Assembly (NCBI GenBank): GCA_030158285.1
Contig: JAOATF010000032.1
Coordinates: 1 to 64,000, forward strand
Length of the DNA: 64,000 nt
Direction of reading: 5' to 3'
From: Hyphomonadaceae bacterium
Lineage (GTDB): Bacteria; Pseudomonadota; Alphaproteobacteria; Caulobacterales; Hyphomonadaceae
In this document: piece by piece, positions 27,492 to 34,961 of the stretch
Layout of the letters: every line of letters starts with the position of its first letter
How positions within the stretch are numbered: position 1 is the first letter of the stretch
Position numbers and translations under genes: made by a program
Notes under the pieces: generated by a model
What the model was told of the DNA's origin: nothing
The model's input: the letters and a program-made list of their open reading frames with translations, nothing else
The model's database searches: none

Positions 27492-27998
27492 TTATTTGCA
27501 GAGAGAGCGGGCCTTGTCGATCGCCTCGCGCGAGCCCTTGAGCGAGAAGTGGTACGCCGTGCGCGCATCCTTCACCGACGCCGCCTCGACCCGCAGCTCG
27601 GACCCCTTCTTCATCGCCTCGACCAGCGCCTTGTCGCGATCGTCCTTCACGAACGCCTCTTCGCCCGACGCGTACATGCCAAAGCGCTCGCGACCGATGA
27701 CGGCCGAAGGCGCAATGTCGGTGCGCAGCTTGTAGCCGACGCGCAGGCTCGGCTGGCTTGTCGCCGCGCCGGATTTCCACGCCGTCACGTAGAAGACGAC
27801 CTCGCCATGGTCGATCGATTTGGGCGCCTTGTCGGAAGCTTCAACGGTGGCGAAGCAGACGAGGTTCCGGCCCTCGCCTTCCGTATAGACGCGCCAGTCG
27901 TTGTAACGGCCAACGGCCTTCGATTGCGCCAGCGCAGGCGTGGACGCCACAGGCGCCATCGCGAGCATCATGACAGCAAGGGCAAGCAGTCGCCTCAT
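27492..27998 (-). CDS. Invasion-associated locus B (IalB)-like exported protein
   Basis: A signal peptide (MRRLLALAVMMLAMAPV...ALAQ) is followed by the IalB-type pattern: NDWRVYTEGEGRNLVCFATV, later FYVTAWKSG, and a C-terminal FSLKGSREAIDKARSLCK. The two cysteines (in LVCFA and the last residues) are typical. IalB proteins are periplasmic in many non-pathogenic alphaproteobacteria and have no agreed function. The start is ATG 27998, or ATG 28016, which has a better-spaced GGAGAG; both give a signal peptide. Confidence 0.82.
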   Translation of the reverse strand: MRRLLALAVMMLAMAPVASTPALAQSKAVGRYNDWRVYTEGEGRNLVCFATVEASDKAPKSIDHGEVVFYVTAWKSGAATSQPSLRVGYKLRTDIAPSAVIGRERFGMYASGEEAFVKDDRDKALVEAMKKGSELRVEAASVKDARTAYHFSLKGSREAIDKARSLCK

Positions 27999-28108
27999 GC
28001 GTTCGTTCTCCGGCATCCACTCTCCGCTACGCAGCCAGCGTAACGCTGAATACGGACGAATTTTGACGCAAGGCTTAACTTCGCAGCTTTCGGGCTGTGG
28101 AACCGCAG

Positions 28109-28675
28109 CTATCGCGGCGCGCGCTTGGCGAGAATGCGCTGCAGCGTACGGCGGTGCATGTTCAGCCGGCGGGCGGTTTCCGAGACGTTGTGGTTGCACA
28201 GCTCGTAGACGCGCTGGATGTGTTCCCAGCGCACCCGGTCTGCAGACATGGGGTTTTCCGGCGGTTCCGGCCGGTCCGAGCGGCCGGTCAGCAGCGCGTT
28301 GACCACATCGTCAATGTCCGCAGGCTTGGGCAGGTAATCGATCGCGCCAGCCTTCACGGCGGCCACGGCCGTCGAAATCGCGCCATAGCCCGTCAGGATC
28401 ACGGCATGGGTGTCTTCGCGGGTGCGATGCAGCGATTCCACCACGTCGAGGCCCGAGCCGTCTTCAAGGCGCAGGTCCACCACGGCAAACGCCGGAGCGT
28501 GCTTTTTCAGGGCTTCCTTGGCTTCGGCGACGGAGCCGACGGAGGTCACATCGAAGCCGCGCTGCGCCAGCGCACGCGCCATGCGCGCGCGGAACGGCGC
28601 GTCATCGTCGAGCACAAGCAGACTCTTGTCTTCGAGGGCGGCGACCCGCGGGTCATTATCAACCTGCTCGTCCAA
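28109..28675 (-). CDS. regA: Redox response regulator RegA/ActR/PrrA
   Basis: Two-component response regulator that controls respiration, redox balance and carbon metabolism in alphaproteobacteria. The receiver domain has acidic Asp residues in LLVLDDDAPF (about 19-28) and phospho-acceptor Asp67 in VVDLRLEDGSG. A short linker is followed by a Fis-type helix-turn-helix (NVSETARRLNMHRRTLQRILAKR), nearly invariant in this family. The best start is TTG 28675, which has GGGAGAGG a few bases upstream and gives 188 aa. An ATG at 28747 would add 24 atypical residues. It lies downstream of regB on the same strand. Confidence 0.93.
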   Translation of the reverse strand: MDEQVDNDPRVAALEDKSLLVLDDDAPFRARMARALAQRGFDVTSVGSVAEAKEALKKHAPAFAVVDLRLEDGSGLDVVESLHRTREDTHAVILTGYGAISTAVAAVKAGAIDYLPKPADIDDVVNALLTGRSDRPEPPENPMSADRVRWEHIQRVYELCNHNVSETARRLNMHRRTLQRILAKRAPR

Positions 28676-28820
28676 AAGCCTCTCCCGGGAAAGCGTATTG
28701 CTAGCGGCAATATAAAGGGTGCGACCGAATAGACCAGCCGTCAGCATAATGTCCAGCTTCGAAAGGACTTTTGCGAGACTTTCGCGGCTGCACCTCTCGT
28801 CTGATCCTGACGTCTGGGCC

Positions 28821-30239
28821 TTAGCCCTCGATCCAGCCCGCCGGCGCCTCGATGGCGGTGCGGGGCCAGGCGATCCTCACCACCGCGCCCTTGGCCGGAA
28901 ACTGGCGGTTATAAGGGGTTACGCGCGCGCCCGTGCGCTCCAGCAGCGTGCAGGCGATGAAGAAGCCGAGGCCCATGCCGCCGCCGCGCTGCTCGATCCG
29001 GCGCTCGCTGAAATAGGGCTCCCCCAGTTTCGCCAGCACGGAGGGCGCAAATCCCGGCCCGTCATCCGTGATGTAGATCCGCACTTCGTCTGCCGACCAG
29101 CGCGCGTTCACCGACACTTCCTTGGCCGCAAAGCTCGTCGCGTTCTCGACGAAGGCGCCGAGCGCGTGGATGATCTCGGGCTTGCGCACGACTTCCGGCG
29201 CGCGGTCGTCCAGCCCGCCCCCGCCCGCCAGCGGCGAGCACGAACACTGTACATGGATGCCGGTGCCCCGGTGAGGTTCGGCTGCCTCCTCGATCAGCGA
29301 CGGCAGCGTTGCGCGCGCCATCGCGGCGTCCGTCATGTGACGGCGCTGCGAGATCTGTTTCAGGATCGTCCGGCAGCGTTCGGACTGTTCGATGATCAGC
29401 TCGACATCCTCGCGCGCGGGATGACCCGGCTTCACGCTGCGGCCAGCCTCTTTCGCGGCGAGGTGGATGGTCGCCAGCGGCGTGCCCAGCTCGTGCGCCG
29501 TCGCCGCCGCCAGCGCGCCCAGCGCCGACAGCTGCTGCTCGCGGGCCAGCACGGCCTGGACCGCATCCAGCGCCGAGACCAGCCGCGCCTCGTCGCGCGC
29601 CGTGCGCCACGCCGAGACCGTGAAGAAGATCAGCCCTATCGCGACGGCGGCCAACTGCCCCGCCCGGTAGAGCGGCGGAATGTCGAAGGCCTGGTCCTCG
29701 CGCCATGGCAGGTCGAGCCCCCACAGCCACATGCCGCCGCAGCACACCAGCGCCAGCAGCGCCAGCGCGCCCGAATAGGCCGGCAGGAGGCGCGAGGCGC
29801 CCACCGTCACCGGCGCCAGGATCATCAGGAGGAACGGGTTCTGCAGCCCGCCGGTCAGCCCGATCAGCACCGACAGCTGCACCGTATCGAACGCCAGCTG
29901 CCCTGCCGTTTCCGCCGGGGACGACAGGTGCTGGGAGGGGAACACCGCCATCAGCGCCACGTTGAGCCAGGCCGAGGCTCCCACCGCAGCAAGGCACGCC
30001 GCCAGCGGCAGCTCGAAGCCCAGCATGTAGTTGACGAACAGCACGGCAAGCGCCTGCCCTGCGATGGCCATCCAGCGCAGCGACACCAGCGTGCGCAGGC
30101 GCGTCCGCCCGAAGGCCGCCCCCACGCTGCGCAAGGCCTCGGCGCGCGCCGGCTCGAGCGCCGACGCAACAGGCAGGCTGGCCGGTGGTCTGGCTTGTGT
30201 GGCAGTCGTCTGAGTGATTGGCGCTTCAACCATGGTCAT
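28821..30239 (-). CDS. regB: Redox sensor histidine kinase RegB/ActS/PrrB
   Basis: Membrane kinase that reads the quinone pool and controls RegA. Six hydrophobic helices occupy residues 50-210. The quinone-responsive heptapeptide GGLQNPF is intact at 130-136. The H-box ATAHELGTPLATI has phospho-accepting His249, and the redox-active cysteine equivalent is present as Cys289 in SERCRTIL. The HATPase domain shows DDGPGFAP and GGGMGLGFFIA. The length of 472 aa is normal. It is divergent from senC, as in Rhodobacter-type reg loci, while regA follows downstream instead of beside senC. Confidence 0.95.
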   Translation of the reverse strand: MTMVEAPITQTTATQARPPASLPVASALEPARAEALRSVGAAFGRTRLRTLVSLRWMAIAGQALAVLFVNYMLGFELPLAACLAAVGASAWLNVALMAVFPSQHLSSPAETAGQLAFDTVQLSVLIGLTGGLQNPFLLMILAPVTVGASRLLPAYSGALALLALVCCGGMWLWGLDLPWREDQAFDIPPLYRAGQLAAVAIGLIFFTVSAWRTARDEARLVSALDAVQAVLAREQQLSALGALAAATAHELGTPLATIHLAAKEAGRSVKPGHPAREDVELIIEQSERCRTILKQISQRRHMTDAAMARATLPSLIEEAAEPHRGTGIHVQCSCSPLAGGGGLDDRAPEVVRKPEIIHALGAFVENATSFAAKEVSVNARWSADEVRIYITDDGPGFAPSVLAKLGEPYFSERRIEQRGGGMGLGFFIACTLLERTGARVTPYNRQFPAKGAVVRIAWPRTAIEAPAGWIEG

Positions 30240-30312
30240 TGCTCGCCCATGATAGCCTGATTGTCATCAGGCCGCAGTTGGCTTTCCGCGGGCGCCATGT
30301 GCAAATCCGGCC

Positions 30313-30915
30313 ATGCGTAACGCCCTTCTCGCCGCTATCAGCTGTTTCGCCGTTCTCGCCGGGTGTTCCCCCGCCGGCACCAGTGCGCAGGTCGCCGGCG
30401 CGAGTCCCACGTGCACCAATCGCTCATCCGACAAGATCGGTGGCCCGTTCAAGCTGACCGGCGCCGATGGCCGCCAGGTCACAGAGCAGGACTTCAAGGG
30501 CCGCAAGGCGCTGGTCTTCTTCGGCTACACCTACTGCCCCGACATCTGCCCGATCACGCTGTTCAATGTCGGCAAGGCGCTGCAGGACCTGCCGACGGAC
30601 AAGCGCCCGGCCACCGTCTTCATCTCGGTCGACCCTGAGCGCGACACGCCGGAAAAACTCGCCCAGTACATCCGCTCGAACGGCTTCCCGGAAGACATCA
30701 CCGGCCTCACCGGCACGGTCGCAGAGCTGGAAACCGTCAGCCAGGAATTCGCGACGACGTTCGGCAAGGGCGATGAAGACGACAGCGCCGGCGGCTATCT
30801 GGTGAGCCACTCCTCCATCCTCTACCTGATGGACGAGACCTGGAAGCTGCAGACCTTCTTCATGCAGGACGACAGCCCCGCCGCCATCGCCGCGTGCCTC
30901 AAGACCCTGAGCTAG
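30313..30915 (+). CDS. senC: SCO1/SenC/PrrC copper chaperone lipoprotein
   Basis: Membrane-anchored thioredoxin-fold copper protein that helps load CuA of cytochrome c oxidase and modulates the Reg/Prr system. A signal peptide with lipobox (VLAGC, Cys18) anchors it to the membrane facing the periplasm. Copper ligands are Cys75 and Cys79 in CPDIC, with His166 in VSHSS. ISVDPERDTPEKL is a family signature. The length of 200 aa is normal. It is divergent from regB with about 73 bases between them. Confidence 0.95.
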   Translation: MRNALLAAISCFAVLAGCSPAGTSAQVAGASPTCTNRSSDKIGGPFKLTGADGRQVTEQDFKGRKALVFFGYTYCPDICPITLFNVGKALQDLPTDKRPATVFISVDPERDTPEKLAQYIRSNGFPEDITGLTGTVAELETVSQEFATTFGKGDEDDSAGGYLVSHSSILYLMDETWKLQTFFMQDDSPAAIAACLKTLS

Positions 30916-30923
30916 CGCGCAGG

Positions 30924-32789
30924 CTAGTTGGCCTTCGCCAGCGGTACGAACGTCGCCGAGAAGCCGAGGCTGTCCTTGGTGATCGGCATCAGCATCGCCG
31001 ACATGACGCCCAGCGGCTGTTTCGGCTTGAGCTGGATACGCAGCGTGCCCGGCCCCGCCATGAAGCCCGACGCCGCCGCCGACAGCTCGTCCGCGATCGC
31101 CGCATCGATACCGGCATCCTTCATGAACACCGCGCTGCCCGCCAGCATCATCACCAGGTCACCCCGGAGTGCGTCCGCCGTCTGGCCAGCCTCGATCGCC
31201 TGCCGCTCGAGGATCATGTCCACCACCTTCTGGTCGGTGATCGACAGGTCGAGATCGGTCAGCTGCAGCGGCAGCAGGCCGAGCACCAGCGCGCCCATCG
31301 CCTGCTGGTTGCCTCCGCCGAACAGCCCGCCATTCGTCTTGCCGCTGTCCTGGTCCTCGTCGTCTTCCGCGTCTTCGGGGAAAACAAAGTCGGGAATGAT
31401 GTTGTCATCCGGATCAGCGCCAGCATCCAGCTCGGCTTCATCGCTGTCTTCGTCGCTGTCTTCCTCGCCTTCATCCTCATCGAGGATGACCACTTCCGAT
31501 TCAACGGTCGCGGTGGTCTGGAGCTGGCTGAGCGCCGTCAGCAGGCCCGGCAAGGCTTTCTGCAGCCCCTCCACGCCCAGCGACACCTTCACGTCGAACG
31601 CATCGGTGACGCCGAGATTGTAGTTGTCCCAACGCGTGATGTCCTTCGCCGGATCGAACGAGGCCGCGCCTGCGAGATACGCCTCGATGACGTTCGAGTC
31701 GTACCCGCCCATCGCCATGACCATCCGGCCCATCGCGCCGAGCGAGCCGCCGGAGGAATCCGCCGTCAGCTTGAAGGTCGTGCGCGGGAAATCGATGCCC
31801 ACCGCCACGCCTTCAGCGTTGCGCTTCAACGTGCTGTTGAGCCCGTTCAGCGAGAACTTCAGCCCCGAGAAATCGGCCTTCGCGCCATCCCAGAACACGC
31901 GGTCGACGCCGCCATCCAGCGGGCTGGTGTAATCCTTGTACATCGCGCCGTAATCCGCCGGCGCGCCGGGGTTCATCTCGGCGTTCCAGCCCTGCATGAA
32001 CGCGCCTGCCAGGGTGTCGGTGTGAATGCCGCCGAGCTCCAGCCGCCCGAGATCGAACGTACCGACGACCGGCAGCATGCCCGGAATATCGAGATCACCC
32101 TTCAACCCGTCGAGCTTCGCCAGGCCGATCGTCTTGTCCTTGAGATCGGAGAACGAGAATTCACCGAGCTGGATATTCATCTTGCCCGCTGTGCCCTCTT
32201 CCTGCGGGATCGGGATCGCCAGCGTCATCGCGCCGATGCCGGCCTTGGCGAAACCCCATTGCTCGAACGCCGGCGGCTCGCCCGCGCCCTCCTTCGTGAA
32301 GGCGCTGGCGATGTACTGCCCCGTGACCTCGTTCATGCCCTCGAAGGACAGCGATCCGAAATTCACCGTCGCGCCGTCCATCGGCACGGCCGGCGCAAGA
32401 CCGTTGAGCACGAGATCGCGCATCACCGGCTTGCCGTCCTTCAGCGTCAGCCCGCGCAGCGTCATGCTGCCCGCCTTCGCCACGGTCACCGGCCCGGGGG
32501 CCGGCTCCGTCAGGTCCAGCGCGGCCGGCGCGTCGTGACCTTCATGGTCCTCGCCCGCGTCCTCGCCTTCCTCTCCACCGGCCATCATGGCCAGCATACC
32601 CGCGCCGAAACGCACCTCGACATCCGACAGGGTCACGTCGTTGCCGGACCCGGAAATCGCGCGATAGGAGAGCTGCGCGTTGGGGTCGTTCTGGAGGATC
32701 TGCATCTGCTGCAGGGCGCCCATCGCCTCCCGGCTGGGACCGCAGGCGGACAGCACCAGGAGGCTGGCGCAGGCAAGCTTCAGCTTCAT
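30924..32789 (-). CDS. Large acidic lipoprotein, unknown function (621 aa)
   Basis: The N-terminus MKLKLACASLLVLSAC has a lipobox (L-S-A-C, Cys16). The protein contains two Asp/Glu-rich low-complexity tracts, one near residues 73-90 (with His residues, EGEDAGEDHEGHD) and a longer one at about 428-470. Between them is beta-rich, repeat-like sequence in which segments such as LSDVEVRFG, MTLRGLTLKDG, KFSLNGLNSTL recur, reminiscent of AsmA-like or beta-helical periplasmic proteins. No family is recognised. A strong AGGGGGA site precedes the ATG. The gene is convergent with senC. Confidence 0.78.
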   Translation of the reverse strand: MKLKLACASLLVLSACGPSREAMGALQQMQILQNDPNAQLSYRAISGSGNDVTLSDVEVRFGAGMLAMMAGGEEGEDAGEDHEGHDAPAALDLTEPAPGPVTVAKAGSMTLRGLTLKDGKPVMRDLVLNGLAPAVPMDGATVNFGSLSFEGMNEVTGQYIASAFTKEGAGEPPAFEQWGFAKAGIGAMTLAIPIPQEEGTAGKMNIQLGEFSFSDLKDKTIGLAKLDGLKGDLDIPGMLPVVGTFDLGRLELGGIHTDTLAGAFMQGWNAEMNPGAPADYGAMYKDYTSPLDGGVDRVFWDGAKADFSGLKFSLNGLNSTLKRNAEGVAVGIDFPRTTFKLTADSSGGSLGAMGRMVMAMGGYDSNVIEAYLAGAASFDPAKDITRWDNYNLGVTDAFDVKVSLGVEGLQKALPGLLTALSQLQTTATVESEVVILDEDEGEEDSDEDSDEAELDAGADPDDNIIPDFVFPEDAEDDEDQDSGKTNGGLFGGGNQQAMGALVLGLLPLQLTDLDLSITDQKVVDMILERQAIEAGQTADALRGDLVMMLAGSAVFMKDAGIDAAIADELSAAASGFMAGPGTLRIQLKPKQPLGVMSAMLMPITKDSLGFSATFVPLAKAN

Positions 32790-32851
32790 CGGGAAATCCC
32801 CCTACAGTTGGGTCGTGTTGCGTCCGCGAGCACGGAAGGCTACGCCTTAGC

Positions 32852-33580
32852 ATGCTCGCTCTGGAATCGCATCCCCGCGTGTTTTTGCTTGCGAAATCAG
32901 GCACTTCGGTGCCTGTGCGCGTTCATATCGACAAGCGTGCAAAGCGTGTTTCCGTCCGCATTGACCCAACGGCAAGAGAAGCCATCGCGACGGCTCCGTC
33001 GCCGCGTTACGCCCTCGATGCGATCGGTTTTGCAACGGAACGGGTGGACTGGATTGCCGAGCGTCTGGGCGCTCTACCACCGCCTGTAGCCTTCAAGCCG
33101 GGCGCCTACATCCCCTTGCGTGGCGTGATCCACCGCCTGCGCCATGTCGAGACGGGCCGTACCGTCAAAGTCGACCGGAACCTCGGGCCTACTCCCGTTC
33201 TTTTGATCCCCGGTCCGAAAGAAAATTTTGCAGATAAAACGCGTGCTTTCCTGCGCGCCGCGGCACGGATCGACTTCGCCGAACGGGTGGCTGTCCATGC
33301 CGAAACCCTGAAGGTCAAACCGCGCTCGATCGCCATCAAGGACATGCGCTCGCGCTGGGGCTCGTGCTCGTCCGAAGGCCGCCTCAACTTCACCTGGCGC
33401 CTCGTCTGCGCGCCGCCGTTTGCGCTCGACTATGTCGCCGCCCACGAGGTCGCTCACCTCAAGGAGATGAACCACTCGACGCGGTTCTGGAGACAGGTCG
33501 AGAAGTGCTACCCCAACTGGCAGGAAGTCCGCACCTGGCTCCACGAACGCGGCGGCGTGCTGCATTCGATCGGGGACTGA
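32852..33580 (+). CDS. YgjP-type zinc metallopeptidase (M48/SprT-like, DUF45)
   Basis: Zinc-dependent peptidase-like protein with HEVAH at residues 198-202 and a downstream His208 in MNHSTRFW, the usual ligand arrangement of the YgjP/WLM group. The preceding segment MRSRWGSCSSEGRLNFTWRL is the strongest family marker. The start is ATG 32852. No signal peptide is present, so it should be cytoplasmic. Substrates are unknown. It is divergent from the acidic lipoprotein gene. Confidence 0.9.
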   Translation: MLALESHPRVFLLAKSGTSVPVRVHIDKRAKRVSVRIDPTAREAIATAPSPRYALDAIGFATERVDWIAERLGALPPPVAFKPGAYIPLRGVIHRLRHVETGRTVKVDRNLGPTPVLLIPGPKENFADKTRAFLRAAARIDFAERVAVHAETLKVKPRSIAIKDMRSRWGSCSSEGRLNFTWRLVCAPPFALDYVAAHEVAHLKEMNHSTRFWRQVEKCYPNWQEVRTWLHERGGVLHSIGD

Positions 33581-33593
33581 GGGCGCCAGCCCC

Positions 33594-34859
33594 CTACCGC
33601 GCAATCTCCGCGAACGTGCGCGAGGCGCGCGCCAGTGTCCGCACCATCTCGCGCTCGGCCACCGGGATCAGCGGATTCCAGATGTCGAAGATCAGCACGA
33701 CGCGGAGCTCGTCGCTGTCATTGCGCGCCGTGTGCTCCAGCGTGTCGTCGAACACCAGGATCTCGCCGACCTTCCATTCGCGATGCTCATAGCCGACGCG
33801 ATAGGTGCACTTCTCCGGCACGATCAGCGGCAGGTGAACCACAAGCCGCGCATTGGTCTCGCCCGTGTGCGGCGGGATCTCCGTGTGCGGGGCGAGCGCC
33901 GAGAACATCGCGTTCGGGCACAGTCCCTCGATCGACGCCATGTCGACCTCCTCGAGCGCCGCGCGCGTCTGCGGACAGGCGGCCAGATGCGCCTCATCGG
34001 CGATGCCGCCGCGCCACAGCGAGTAATGGCTCCAGCGCGTCGAATGGTTGAGGTCGGCCCACTGGTTCACCGGGTCGCCGGGGCGATAGGCGATATAGGG
34101 CGCAAACTCCCTGCCTTCCGTCGCCAGCGCCGCCTTCAGCTCCTCACGGATCGCATCCGTCTTCGCCTCCAGCGCCGCCGCCCACGGGAACATCGCCCGG
34201 TCATAGAACGGGATCGCCGGCAGGCGCGGCACGCCCAGCTGGTTGGCGTCGGACACGTAGGGCTTGCTCCGCCCCGCCATCAGCGAGGCCGCCTCGCGCC
34301 AGCGTTCGGCGGCGCCGGACGGCAGGTCTGATTTCAGCGCCGCGATCTGCTCATTGAGATAGGCCTCGTAGGCGCGCGAATGGCGATCCACGACATCGCG
34401 CGCATGCAGCAGCTGGGCCCGGAGCGATGCCGGCCAGTGAACCTCTGCGGGCGCAACCCGCATCACATTGCGATACATGGCGGCGGCCGCCGCCGGCGTC
34501 GAATTGCGCTCCAGCCATGTCGCCTTGGCAACCAGCCCGGGCAGGAAATAGGGCTCGACCGCCAAGGCCGCGTCGATCGCCTCGATCTCGGCTTCGGCAT
34601 TGCCCAGACGGTTGTGCACGACCGACAGCGCATTCAGCGTCGGCAGGAAGCCCGGCTCGAAGCTACGCGACTTTTCCAGCAGCTCGCGCGAGCGCTTGAA
34701 GTCGGCGCGCTGGAAGGCGTGCATGCCAAGGCTGTAGAGCGCGCGCGGATGCGTGGGCGCAAGCTGCAGGACGCCCGTCCACAGCCGTTCCGCCTCAACG
34801 AAATTGCCCTGCTGCACGGCCCGTTCGGCCGCCGCCGCCATCTGATCGACAGTACTCAT
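33594..34859 (-). CDS. TPR-containing aspartyl/asparaginyl beta-hydroxylase-like dioxygenase
   Basis: The N-terminal half (residues 3-150) contains about four tetratricopeptide repeats. The C-terminal half (about 215-400) is an AspH-type Fe(II)/2-oxoglutarate hydroxylase. The conserved segment PHTGETNARLVVHLPL carries the presumed iron ligand His331 and the 2-oxoglutarate-contacting His342, and the second iron ligand is His376 in DTLEHTARN. The TPR part may recruit the protein to be hydroxylated. The substrate is unknown. The length of 421 aa fits other bacterial TPR-AspH fusions. Confidence 0.9.
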   Translation of the reverse strand: MSTVDQMAAAAERAVQQGNFVEAERLWTGVLQLAPTHPRALYSLGMHAFQRADFKRSRELLEKSRSFEPGFLPTLNALSVVHNRLGNAEAEIEAIDAALAVEPYFLPGLVAKATWLERNSTPAAAAAMYRNVMRVAPAEVHWPASLRAQLLHARDVVDRHSRAYEAYLNEQIAALKSDLPSGAAERWREAASLMAGRSKPYVSDANQLGVPRLPAIPFYDRAMFPWAAALEAKTDAIREELKAALATEGREFAPYIAYRPGDPVNQWADLNHSTRWSHYSLWRGGIADEAHLAACPQTRAALEEVDMASIEGLCPNAMFSALAPHTEIPPHTGETNARLVVHLPLIVPEKCTYRVGYEHREWKVGEILVFDDTLEHTARNDSDELRVVLIFDIWNPLIPVAEREMVRTLARASRTFAEIAR

Positions 34860-34910
34860 GCGTGCACCATGGCGCGCCCGCCCTCACCCGCGCAATGATC
34901 CAAAACAAAA

Positions 34911-34935
34911 GCGGCGGGCCCGTGGGGCCCGCCGC
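34911..34935 (-). terminator. Intrinsic terminator of the TonB-dependent receptor gene
   Basis: An 11-bp perfect GC stem (34911-34921 with 34925-34935) with a GTG loop. On the minus strand it is followed directly by TTTTGTTTTGG, starting 27 bases beyond the receptor stop codon. This is a clear Rho-independent terminator. Confidence 0.85.
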
Positions 34936-34961
34936 CAATGCTTTCGTCCAGTCCGTATCGC

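Noticed and set aside
30894-33089. A 731-codon open frame antisense to the acidic lipoprotein gene
   Set aside because: Arg/His-rich composition and no motif. The opposite strand has a lipobox, ribosome binding site and sensible composition.
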